From positions 1 to 42,422 of the forward strand of contig MFJJ01000019.1 in NCBI GenBank assembly GCA_001780895.1: a DNA stretch of 42,422 nt, given 5' to 3'. A program made the position numbers and the translations under genes. The stretch is from Candidatus Gottesmanbacteria bacterium RIFCSPHIGHO2_01_FULL_46_14. Its GTDB lineage: Bacteria; Patescibacteriota; Microgenomatia; UBA10105; UBA927. Below, in pieces: positions 34,198 to 42,422 of this stretch. Below the pieces are notes generated by a model. The model searched no databases and had not been told where the DNA came from. It saw nothing but the letters and a program-made list of their open reading frames with translations. Position 1 is the first letter of the stretch. Every line of letters begins with the position of its first letter.

Positions 34198-36395
34198 GCC
34201 AGATACTTGCGGAATCCCGCAGGTCTCGAGAAGGCGATGACGTTTCGGATCTCGTGGTCCCGAGCGTAGAGGAGGGCGTGTTCGATGAGAAGAACACTCG
34301 GAGAAGACGTGTTGCTGCGGACGATTTTTGTGTTTTTGGTAATTTCCGGATACTTCATAAGCACGTTATAGCCCATGGATTCTTTGTCATTCGGCCGGCC
34401 ATTTTTAAGTATCTTCCACACCGTTGCTCCACCAATTCCTCCTTTTGGTTTGCGATGAAACTCCAAGACATGATCTTTTCCTGACTTCACATATTCTTCG
34501 ATACTTTTAACACCTCCGGTGTGATACGGCTTGGCACCTGTGGTATTTTTGACAGAAATGGCTACGCAAAGGAGCGTATCTCCATTCGAATCATGATTGG
34601 AGAGCGTACCGTTCCCTGTGGCTTGATTCCAGGTCTTTATTTTATCGACATTGGATACCTGAACACACGAAAGCGTTCCGACGAGGCCTTCTTTTTCTTC
34701 AAACGCGCCAAATACGAGTCCATTTTGTGTTCGAGCACAAAATTCCTCCAGAGTTGAAGGTAATCCAAGCCAGCGCTGGTTATTTATCGCAACTGCCTTT
34801 TCGAGTATATCTGTTTCGTTTGGTTTAATTCTGCGCACGTAATAAAGTTTCTGTTCTTCGTTTTTGAGAAGCTCGGCGATCTGTTTTTTTACTTCCACTC
34901 GTTGAATTTTACCGGTTGATGTTTTAGGAAGACTATCAACAAAGAATATTTTTTTCGGAGTTTCATAAAGAGAAAGTCCGGGAACAGTTAAGGCCGAGCC
35001 TTGAAGCGCCCTAAGGCTCGGCCTTTTAAGAACTATTGCTGCTGCTATTTCCTCACCCATGCGTTCATCCGGATATCCCACAACACTGACTTCATCGATC
35101 TGGGGGTAGGCTTTAAGAAGCGCATCCTCAATGGCTGAAGGAGAGATATTGACGCCTCCTTTAATAATAATTTCTTTAATTCTCCCGATAATAAAAAAAT
35201 ATTTCTGTCCATCGATTTTCTTCCAGTGTCCCAGATCTCCCGAATGAAACCAACCGTCGATAAACGATTTTTTTGTTTCTTCGGGATTATTCAAATATCC
35301 ATCGGCCAATATTGGACCGCTTATGCATATTTCTCCATGTTTATTTTCTTTTTTCTCATTATTGTGCTCATCCATGATAGCGAGGTGATTATTGGCAAGT
35401 TCTACACCAATCGTATTGTTTTTGACCAACGAACGGTATTGCGTTTCATCTGTGTCGATCGGGACGCCGGAAACACGTAGAGCCGTTTCCGTCTGGCCAT
35501 ATCCTTGAACGACGCGAATTTTGAAGATTTTATAAAACCGTAATGTTTCCTCGGGGAGAACCGGCGCCGAACCAATACATATTCGTTTAAGTGATGGCGC
35601 TTTTGTATATTCTTTCTGACGAACAAGAAGATCATGGAGGATCGTCGGAACAATGCTCGTATTGGTGGCTTCGTACGTATTGATGATGTGCCAGAATTTA
35701 CTGGTTGAATAGCGACTGTTAAGAATTATAGTTCCACCAACCAAAAGCATGCTCAGACAGAATTCAGTTGAGTTAATATGGTGAAGAGGTAGAATAATGT
35801 TAAACCGATCCCTACTGGTAAATTTCTGCCAATCGATAATGCCCATGGCGTTGAGTAAGCAGGCTCGCTGAGAGAGGAGTACGCCTTTGGGATGGGCAGT
35901 CGTTCCGGATGTATAGAGGATGACGTAGTGATCGCTTGAGTCGCCATGTGTCAACAATGGAGTGGGTTTGGGAAGAAGAGATTGAAATTCGTCAAACGAA
36001 GACCAGAAAATTACATGGAGTCCGGAAAGTTGGGGTATATCGTTCGTCCCTCCGTTATCAACCTTAATAAACAGCGCTTTTGATTGGGTATCTTGGAGTT
36101 TGAAAATTTTACGTTCCAGTGTGTCTCGTTTGAAATCCAAGGGGACCGTTGTTGCGCCAAGGAGCGCGCCGGCGAGTTCAAAGATGAGCACTTCCGGAGC
36201 ATTGGGCATGAGGATGGCAAACCGATCGCCTTTGGTAATACCCAATGCGGTAAGATACGAAGCAGTACGTCTGACGAGCAAAACCAATTGTTGATAGGTG
36301 ATGGATAAATGTTTATCAGTATCCGGATCAACTGCCACAATAGCTTCTTTGGAGGATTTCGCGTGAGACCGGAGCAATCCTTCGACTGATTTCAT
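34179..36395 (-). CDS. Acyl-CoA synthetase / AMP-dependent ligase fused to a C-terminal GNAT-like domain
   Basis: 'VILYTSGTTAHPKGVLLSQ', 'VQGYGQTETA', 'WFHSGDLG', 'PKTSTGKIQRVEVKKQI'; then ~220 aa with acetyltransferase-like features. Confidence 0.85.
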   Translation of the reverse strand: MKSVEGLLRSHAKSSKEAIVAVDPDTDKHLSITYQQLVLLVRRTASYLTALGITKGDRFAILMPNAPEVLIFELAGALLGATTVPLDFKRDTLERKIFKLQDTQSKALFIKVDNGGTNDIPQLSGLHVIFWSSFDEFQSLLPKPTPLLTHGDSSDHYVILYTSGTTAHPKGVLLSQRACLLNAMGIIDWQKFTSRDRFNIILPLHHINSTEFCLSMLLVGGTIILNSRYSTSKFWHIINTYEATNTSIVPTILHDLLVRQKEYTKAPSLKRICIGSAPVLPEETLRFYKIFKIRVVQGYGQTETALRVSGVPIDTDETQYRSLVKNNTIGVELANNHLAIMDEHNNEKKENKHGEICISGPILADGYLNNPEETKKSFIDGWFHSGDLGHWKKIDGQKYFFIIGRIKEIIIKGGVNISPSAIEDALLKAYPQIDEVSVVGYPDERMGEEIAAAIVLKRPSLRALQGSALTVPGLSLYETPKKIFFVDSLPKTSTGKIQRVEVKKQIAELLKNEEQKLYYVRRIKPNETDILEKAVAINNQRWLGLPSTLEEFCARTQNGLVFGAFEEKEGLVGTLSCVQVSNVDKIKTWNQATGNGTLSNHDSNGDTLLCVAISVKNTTGAKPYHTGGVKSIEEYVKSGKDHVLEFHRKPKGGIGGATVWKILKNGRPNDKESMGYNVLMKYPEITKNTKIVRSNTSSPSVLLIEHALLYARDHEIRNVIAFSRPAGFRKYLALSFRA
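34990..35025. repeat. Perfect 13-bp inverted repeat inside the ligase coding sequence
   Basis: AAGGCCGAGCCTT-GAAGCGCCCT-AAGGCTCGGCCTT; read in frame as KRPSLRALQGSAL on the minus strand. Confidence 0.95.
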
Positions 36396-36421
36396 ACGAA
36401 TATGGTAAGCTAAACGTATAT

Positions 36422-38101
36422 ATGTTGCAAAGTGTAACATTAAAAATTGGGGGAGAGGCGGGATTTGGCATACTATCTTCCGGAACGATGCTTGCGCGGG
36501 CATTTGCGCGCGTCGGCTATCATGTTTTTGCGACTAATGAATATCCTTCGCTCATCCGTGGCGGTCATAACGTGATTACGGTACGAATTGCTACCACTCC
36601 GTTTACCTCTTTGAATCGTGATGTTCACATTCTCGTTGCGCTCAATAAGGAAACCATAGACCTGCATAAAGAAGAGCTGGGTGCCGGTGCGGTCGTTGTG
36701 TATGACCCCAAAGACGGACAAGTAGATGGGGGACTGTCTATACCGCTTACCGAAATTATAAGAACAAATAACGGAGAACAAGTTATGCGAAATACCGTCG
36801 CTCTCGGCGCCTGCGTTGCAATTCTCGGAGCCGAGTTTGAAGTGTTGGCAAGCGTCATCCGTGATCAGTTTGCAAAGAAAGGCGCGGAAGTGGTTAATCA
36901 CAATCTTGAGATAGCTCGGGCAGGATACGATGAGGCGAAAAAGTTGAATAGAGAGAGTATGAAACTGGCTCCGGGTGAAAAAAAGGGAGAGCAACTCGTC
37001 ATCAATGGGAGTGAAGCACTTGGTGTTGGTGCGGTGCGTGCGGGGCTTAAATTTGCGGCAATTTATCCCATGACGCCAATCAACTCCCTGATCACGTTCC
37101 TCGCTGATCATGCCAAGAGTCTTAATCTTGTCTATAAACAACCAGAAGATGAAACAGCAGGTATCAATATGGCAATTGGCGCCTCCGTTGCCGGAGTCCG
37201 GAGTATGGTGGCAACCTCAGGAGGAGGATTTGCACTCCAAGTGGAAGGATTGTCGCTTGCCGGTATGATCGAGGCGCCTTTGGTTATCGATATGGGCATG
37301 CGTGCAGGGCCCGCAACCGGAATGCCCACATGGACGGAGCAAGGAGAACTTCGGTTTGTCATCTCAGCCGGCCACGGTGAATTTGCGCGTATTGTATTGG
37401 CACCGTCTGATGCCCGAGAAGCGTATGCTTTAACGATCCATGCGTTTAACCTCGCTGATCGCTATCAGGTACCGGTATTTATCCTTACCGATAAATATCT
37501 CAATGAAAGCCTCTGGTGTATTTCTGAGGAGCATTTTAAAGGAGATGTGGTCATTGATCGCGGAAAGCTCGTAAAAAAAGAGGATCTTCCCACCGACGAT
37601 TCATTTAAGCGATATCAGTTTACCCAGGATGGAGTTTCTCCGAGAAGTCTTCCGGGTATGCCGCACGGCCAGTATTTTGCCAATTCTTATGAGCACGACG
37701 AGACAGGGCACGTTGCCGAAGCAGCAGACAAACGGGTGGCCATGGCAAAAAAGCGGTTAGCAAAATTTGTCGCCATCCAAAAAGATATTATGAAGCCAGT
37801 GGTGTACGGAGAAGAATCAGCGGATATTACATTTGTCACCTGGGGGACATCCAGAGGCCCACTTCAGGAAGCAATCAAGGGAAAATCAGCAAATATTGTT
37901 CATTTTCCGTGGCTTTATCCGTTTCCGGGAGAGGCTACTATTGAGCTTTTAGGCAAAGCCAAGAGGATTATTGATGTTGAGCAAAATGGCACCGGACAAC
38001 TTGCATCCTTGATCCGGGAACATACGGGGATAGAAATCAAGGAAAAAATTCTCAAGTTTAACGGACGGCCCTTTTTTCCAGATGAGATATGGCGTCAATA
38101 A
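36422..38101 (+). CDS. 2-oxoacid:ferredoxin oxidoreductase, fused gamma-alpha subunit
   Basis: N-terminal gamma domain 'KIGGEAGFGILSSGTMLARAFARVGYHVFATNEYPSLIRGGHN' fused to alpha 'NGSEALGVGAVRAGLKFAAIYPMTPINSLI'. Confidence 0.93.
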   Translation: MLQSVTLKIGGEAGFGILSSGTMLARAFARVGYHVFATNEYPSLIRGGHNVITVRIATTPFTSLNRDVHILVALNKETIDLHKEELGAGAVVVYDPKDGQVDGGLSIPLTEIIRTNNGEQVMRNTVALGACVAILGAEFEVLASVIRDQFAKKGAEVVNHNLEIARAGYDEAKKLNRESMKLAPGEKKGEQLVINGSEALGVGAVRAGLKFAAIYPMTPINSLITFLADHAKSLNLVYKQPEDETAGINMAIGASVAGVRSMVATSGGGFALQVEGLSLAGMIEAPLVIDMGMRAGPATGMPTWTEQGELRFVISAGHGEFARIVLAPSDAREAYALTIHAFNLADRYQVPVFILTDKYLNESLWCISEEHFKGDVVIDRGKLVKKEDLPTDDSFKRYQFTQDGVSPRSLPGMPHGQYFANSYEHDETGHVAEAADKRVAMAKKRLAKFVAIQKDIMKPVVYGEESADITFVTWGTSRGPLQEAIKGKSANIVHFPWLYPFPGEATIELLGKAKRIIDVEQNGTGQLASLIREHTGIEIKEKILKFNGRPFFPDEIWRQ

Positions 38102-38940
38102 CATCAGAATCATTTAAGACTGGTTTTCTTCCCACCTGGTGTCCTGGGTGCGGTGACTATGGTATTTGGACTGCGCTCAAAATAGCTCTTGCAAAATTGG
38201 GCATTGGTCCTGATGATGCGCTTTTGGTTTACGGTATTGGTTGCCATGGCAATATGTACGATTGGATGCGCACGTACGCCTTTGAAGGGCTTCACGGTCG
38301 GGCGCTGCCGGTTGCGCAGGGCGCGAAGGTCGCCAATCACAAGCTGCCCGTGATTTGTGTGTGTGGTGATGGTGACTGTTTAGGCGAGGGAGGTAATCAT
38401 TTTATCCACGCAGCCAAGAGAAATCCCAATGTCACCGTCCTTATTCATGATAACCAAGTCTATGGATTGACGACCGGCCAAGCATCGCCCACCGCAAAAC
38501 CGGGATTTAAAACCAAATCAACGCCCGATGGGGTTACCGATGAACCGATCAACCCTTTGACCCTGGCGCTGACCGCCGGAGCCACGTTTGTCGCGCGTGG
38601 ATTTGCCGGAGATATTCCGGGGCTTTCAGAGCTTATTGTCCAGGCTATTAGCCATAAAGGATTTTCGGTTCTGGATATGCTCCAACCCTGCGTCACATTC
38701 GACAAGGTTCACACATATGCATGGTACAGGAGTAGGTTATATAAATTAGAGCAGCCGGAAAATAAAATCCGCGCCATAGAAAAAGCAATGGAGTGGGGAG
38801 ATAAAATTCCCCTGGGTGTCTTGTATAAAGAAGAAAAACCCACAAGCGAAGATCGGGAACCGGCGCTTGAAAAATCTACGCTTGTTGAGTCGTCACTTGA
38901 CGTAGCTGACTTGCCTTTATTATTATCTGAGTTCAAGTAG
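38089..38940 (+). CDS. 2-oxoacid:ferredoxin oxidoreductase beta subunit (TPP-binding)
   Basis: 'TWCPGCGDYGIWTALKIAL', 'GIGCHGNMYDW', 'VCGDGDCLGEGGNHFIHAAKRNPNVTVLIHDNQVYGLTTGQASPT'. Confidence 0.94.
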   Translation: MASITSESFKTGFLPTWCPGCGDYGIWTALKIALAKLGIGPDDALLVYGIGCHGNMYDWMRTYAFEGLHGRALPVAQGAKVANHKLPVICVCGDGDCLGEGGNHFIHAAKRNPNVTVLIHDNQVYGLTTGQASPTAKPGFKTKSTPDGVTDEPINPLTLALTAGATFVARGFAGDIPGLSELIVQAISHKGFSVLDMLQPCVTFDKVHTYAWYRSRLYKLEQPENKIRAIEKAMEWGDKIPLGVLYKEEKPTSEDREPALEKSTLVESSLDVADLPLLLSEFK

Positions 38941-38945
38941 CCCTC

Positions 38946-38974
38946 TTGACGGACGTTTTAGCAGTTGTTATACT
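38946..38974 (+). promoter_or_regulatory. Promoter of lon (TTGACG-17-TATACT)
   Basis: Consensus-like -35/-10 with 17-nt spacer; ATG 12 nt after the -10. Confidence 0.6.
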
Positions 38975-38986
38975 TGAGTGCCAAAT

Positions 38987-41404
38987 ATGACAGAAATTGA
39001 ACAAAGCCAACAAGTTCTTCCGGTTGTCCCCATTCGCGATGGTATCGTGTTTCCCAACACAGAGATGATTCTTACGTTTGGAAGGCAGCGATCCGTTGCT
39101 GCAATAGAGGCCGCACAGTCTTCAGGTAAACGGGTAGTTCTCGTCATGCAACGGAATGGCAACATCAACGACCCAACGCCGGGAGACCTCTATAGTACCG
39201 CTACAGTCGGTGAGATTGTTCAGATGATGAAGAACGAAGGAGAGATCAACGCTCTGGTTCGTGGAATTACCAAAGTGCAAATTCTTTCCTACGAAGCAAT
39301 CGAACCGTTTTTTGTTGCCCGCGTCATGCCCGTCGAGGATACCATTGAGGACAATGATGAAGTGCGGGCGCTTACAAGACACCTGGTTAACGAGCTCCGA
39401 CGCGCCGTCAATTTGGGGAAGTCGATGGACTTTTTGATGTTTATGAATATCATGTCCGGAGTTACCTCGCTCCAGCTGTCCAACCAGGTCGCCGGAGTTC
39501 TGGATATCAAACCCAGCGAACGACAGGAGCTTTTGGAGCTTACCTCCGTCCGGGAGCGCTTGGAAAAAGAGATTTCCCATCTCTCCCGGGAACTCAAAGT
39601 ACTGGAACTGGAAAAGAAAATTGCAAGTAAGACGCAAGAGAAATTTGATAAATCGATGCGGGAGCAAGTACTGCGGGAGCGCATGAAGACGATAGAAAAA
39701 GAGTTAGGTGAGGAGGGAGAAAACAAAGAAACAAAGGACCTCTCCGATAAGATTAAGAAAGCAAACATGCCCGAAGACGTACGGAAAAAGGCAGATAAAG
39801 AGCTCTCGAGGCTTGCCCAAATGTCCCCATATAATCCCGAGGCCTCGTATCTGCGCACTTACCTCGACTGGCTCGTCGAACTTCCTTGGTCGGTGTCGAG
39901 TCCCAACAATGTGATCATAAAAGACGCCGAGAATGTGCTCAACGAAGATCACTACGGTCTCAAGAAAATGAAGGAACGGATCTTGGAGTACCTGGCGGTC
40001 ATGAAACTACGATCAAGCGTTATTGAGGGAGATACCAAGGAGAAAAAGAGTAAGTCCGCACCGACTATTTTGTGTTTTGTGGGTCCCCCCGGAGTGGGAA
40101 AAACGTCTATAGGCAAGTCGATTGCGCGTTCGCTCGGGCGGAAGTTTGTAAAAATATCTCTAGGCGGGATTCGGGATGAAGCGGAAATTCGCGGACACCG
40201 CCGAACCTATGTTGGTGCCCTTCCCGGCCGCATCATTCAGGGCGTCAAACAAGCAGGAACAAAAAATCCGGTATTCATGCTCGACGAAATAGACAAGGTG
40301 GGGACCGATTTTCGGGGTGATCCTTCCTCAGCACTTCTTGAAGCGCTCGACCCGGAGCAAAATTTCGCCTTCTCCGATCATTATCTCGAAGTCGCATTTG
40401 ATCTATCGGATGTATTTTTCATTACGACCTGTAACGTTTTGGATACCATTCCTCCCGCACTTCGGGACCGATTGGAAATTATTCATTTTCCCGGCTATAC
40501 AGAGGAAGAGAAGTTTCACATAGGAAAGGACTTTCTGTTTGAAAAACAGCGGGAGCTCCATGGCGTACCAACGAGTATTGTCGATTTGTCCGATAAAGCC
40601 CTCTACGAAATTATCCGGCGATACACGAGAGAAGCCGGTGTCCGAAATCTTGAACGGCAGATAGCCACGCTCTTTAGAAAAGTCGCCAAACGAATTGCGG
40701 ATTCGTCAAACGGTCACACAGAAACAATCCCAATCATGCCAAAGAATCTACACGATTTTTTGGGGCCATATAAATTTACGTCATATCTTGCCGAGAAAAA
40801 GGATGAAGTAGGAATGACCACCGGTCTTGCCTGGACCGAAGCAGGTGGAGATATATTGTTTATTGAAGTCGCCCTTATGCCCGGCAAGGGAAGCCTCATT
40901 CTCACGGGTCAATTAGGCGACGTCATGAAAGAGTCGGGACAAGCTGCACTTTCCTATATTCGAAGTCGCTATAAGATGCTGGGACTTGCTGAAAAGTTTT
41001 TCCAAAAGATTGATGTGCATGTTCATGTGCCGGAAGGGGCTGTTCCTAAAGACGGACCTTCGGCTGGTGCGGCTATCGCTTCAGCACTCGTGTCGGCATT
41101 TACAAGAATTCCGACGAAACGAACGGTTGCCATGACCGGAGAAATCACGCTTCGCGGCCGCGTTCTGGAAATCGGGGGCGTGAAAGAAAAAGTGATAGCT
41201 GCCCATCGGGCCGGTATTAAGACGATCATTATGCCAAAGAATAACAAAAAAGACTTGGAGGATATACCCAAAAGTGTTTTGACTGATTTAACGTTTCACT
41301 TTGTTGAGCATATGGATGAAGTATTAAAGCATGTCCTTGTGCGTCCTCTTTCCCGCGAGCGACAGGTGACCCCGCTCGTTCGTCACCCTCAACTCAACGC
41401 CTAG
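38987..41404 (+). CDS. lon: ATP-dependent Lon protease
   Basis: '[17 protein letters not shown]', Walker A '[15 protein letters not shown]', catalytic '[11 protein letters not shown]', Lys in '[12 protein letters not shown]'. Confidence 0.96.
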   Translation: MTEIEQSQQVLPVVPIRDGIVFPNTEMILTFGRQRSVAAIEAAQSSGKRVVLVMQRNGNINDPTPGDLYSTATVGEIVQMMKNEGEINALVRGITKVQILSYEAIEPFFVARVMPVEDTIEDNDEVRALTRHLVNELRRAVNLGKSMDFLMFMNIMSGVTSLQLSNQVAGVLDIKPSERQELLELTSVRERLEKEISHLSRELKVLELEKKIASKTQEKFDKSMREQVLRERMKTIEKELGEEGENKETKDLSDKIKKANMPEDVRKKADKELSRLAQMSPYNPEASYLRTYLDWLVELPWSVSSPNNVIIKDAENVLNEDHYGLKKMKERILEYLAVMKLRSSVIEGDTKEKKSKSAPTILCFVGPPGVGKTSIGKSIARSLGRKFVKISLGGIRDEAEIRGHRRTYVGALPGRIIQGVKQAGTKNPVFMLDEIDKVGTDFRGDPSSALLEALDPEQNFAFSDHYLEVAFDLSDVFFITTCNVLDTIPPALRDRLEIIHFPGYTEEEKFHIGKDFLFEKQRELHGVPTSIVDLSDKALYEIIRRYTREAGVRNLERQIATLFRKVAKRIADSSNGHTETIPIMPKNLHDFLGPYKFTSYLAEKKDEVGMTTGLAWTEAGGDILFIEVALMPGKGSLILTGQLGDVMKESGQAALSYIRSRYKMLGLAEKFFQKIDVHVHVPEGAVPKDGPSAGAAIASALVSAFTRIPTKRTVAMTGEITLRGRVLEIGGVKEKVIAAHRAGIKTIIMPKNNKKDLEDIPKSVLTDLTFHFVEHMDEVLKHVLVRPLSRERQVTPLVRHPQLNA

Positions 41405-41410
41405 TTCCCG

Positions 41411-41495
41411 TTTGTCATTCCGGGCTTGACCCGGAATCCAGTTTTTATTCTCTCTGGATCCCGGATCTTCGCTTCGCTACGTCCGGGATGACAAG
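41411..41495. repeat. Dispersed palindromic repeat copy B
   Basis: TTTGTCATTCCGGGCTTGACCCGGAATCCAG...CTGGATCCCGGATCTTCGCTTCGCTACGTCCGGGATGACAAGG; shares arms with copy A. Confidence 0.9.
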
Positions 41496-41497
41496 GG

Positions 41498-42422
41498 CTA
41501 TTGCTTCATGTAATCGTAGACAGTTTTAGAAATTTGAGAGGCTATTTGCGTCGCTTCCTCATCGTTATTTTCATCAGTCGTGAGAATTCCAATGTAGTAG
41601 ATCATATTTCCATCTACGACGATACCCGTATCGTGTAAAACTCCAACTTCTGTTCCGATTTTATGGTAGACGACCGCCGTATCTGGAAGAAGCGCGGGTA
41701 GCCGGTCTTCAAAGTCGGTGTCTTTGAGAAATGAGAGCATTTCCAGAGTATAGGCTTCACCGGCAACTTGCCTGTTGTAGAGTTTTTTCATGAGGATGGC
41801 GATGTCGCGATTGGATGTTTTGTTGTTGGCCATATCTGTCTGGGTAAGGCCCCAGCTCGTCATGAGAGTTTGGATGTCGTCAATGCCTACAATGTTATTT
41901 GCCAGTATATAGGCTGCCGTATTGTCACTTTGTTGGATCATGAGTTTAGCAAGTGTTTTAATGGAATACGTGGCGCCGGGAGTATCGTAGCGGATTGATC
42001 CCGTGCCATAATTTTGGATATCGCTTTTTTGAAGTGTAATGACGCGGTCAAGATCTATGTCTCCTTTTTCTACGTTGTAATAAAGGGCAGTCAGAATGGG
42101 CAATTTATTGACGGAAGCAGCCGTATATATGACCGATTCATTTATCCCCAGCGAAAAATCGGATTTGTAGTCCTCGACAAAGACTGAATAGTTGACCCAA
42201 CGATTGTTGACGACTTTTTGGATTTGTTTCCCGAGTTTATCTGGAGATTTTTTCTTGGTGAATATTGCAGAAACGACAGATTTTTCTTGTTTTGGGTTAT
42301 CAGGAATAGGAGAGATAATATTGGAATTGGTCCGCCGAACAAGCCAAAATATAAGCAATAGAAAACTTACTCCACCAAGAGTGAGAAAAAAAAGTTTCCC
42401 GATTCTACTTCCGTGTGCCACA
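41498..42422 (-). CDS. Class A beta-lactamase-fold serine hydrolase, 5' end beyond window
   Basis: SxxK 'AASVNKLPILTALYY', 'QQSDNTAAYILAN', 'VYHKIGTEVGVLHDTGIV'; N-terminal TM. Confidence 0.85.
   Translation of the reverse strand, partial: VAHGSRIGKLFFLTLGGVSFLLLIFWLVRRTNSNIISPIPDNPKQEKSVVSAIFTKKKSPDKLGKQIQKVVNNRWVNYSVFVEDYKSDFSLGINESVIYTAASVNKLPILTALYYNVEKGDIDLDRVITLQKSDIQNYGTGSIRYDTPGATYSIKTLAKLMIQQSDNTAAYILANNIVGIDDIQTLMTSWGLTQTDMANNKTSNRDIAILMKKLYNRQVAGEAYTLEMLSFLKDTDFEDRLPALLPDTAVVYHKIGTEVGVLHDTGIVVDGNMIYYIGILTTDENNDEEATQIASQISKTVYDYMKQ

Noticed and set aside
34990-35025. Ligase-internal palindrome as a real transcription terminator
   Set aside because: It lies mid-gene and in frame with continuing conserved adenylation motifs; termination there would truncate the protein.
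1-42422. CRISPR array, rRNA operon, integrase, phage structural or known defence genes
   Set aside because: No regularly spaced repeats, rRNA motifs, recombinase or phage signatures were seen on either strand.
1-42422. Alternative genetic code (UGA as Gly, as in some CPR lineages)
   Set aside because: Several conserved genes end properly at TGA (e.g. recJ, sufU, sufC), and no in-frame TGA was needed within conserved domains.

Overview
This window looks like a typical small-genome bacterial chromosome segment. Dense overlapping operons, tiny proteins, DUF5679/DUF4446/DUF3048 genes and the standard genetic code suggest a Patescibacteria/CPR-like lineage, but that placement is inference. Housekeeping content: RNase P RNA, secDF, CCA-adding enzyme, recJ, aspS, a D-Ala-D-Ala carboxypeptidase, gltX, tRNA-Gln(CUG), mutY-like, era, a SUF Fe-S operon (sufC, intein-containing sufB, short sufD, Rieske, sufS, sufU, ferredoxin), a 2-oxoacid:ferredoxin oxidoreductase, and lon. 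Accessory content: several toxin-antitoxin-like pairs, a Fic gene, a retropepsin-like pair, an EEP-nuclease/C39-like/DUF952/AKR operon, and dispersed palindromic repeats. Most notable observations: (1) a 406-aa LAGLIDADG intein inside SufB; (2) a DUF433/DUF5615 module between two synonymously diverged copies of the recJ 3' end; (3) a compact T-box riboswitch in front of aspS, whose product lacks the GAD insertion; (4) an unassigned structured leader RNA with mutually exclusive helices and a terminator; (5) a decayed toxin next to an intact DUF2283 antitoxin; (6) a cysteine-free MutY-like glycosylase; (7) palindromic elements inside or at the ends of genes and RNAs. All calls come from reading the sequence and the supplied ORFs. 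No database search was run.
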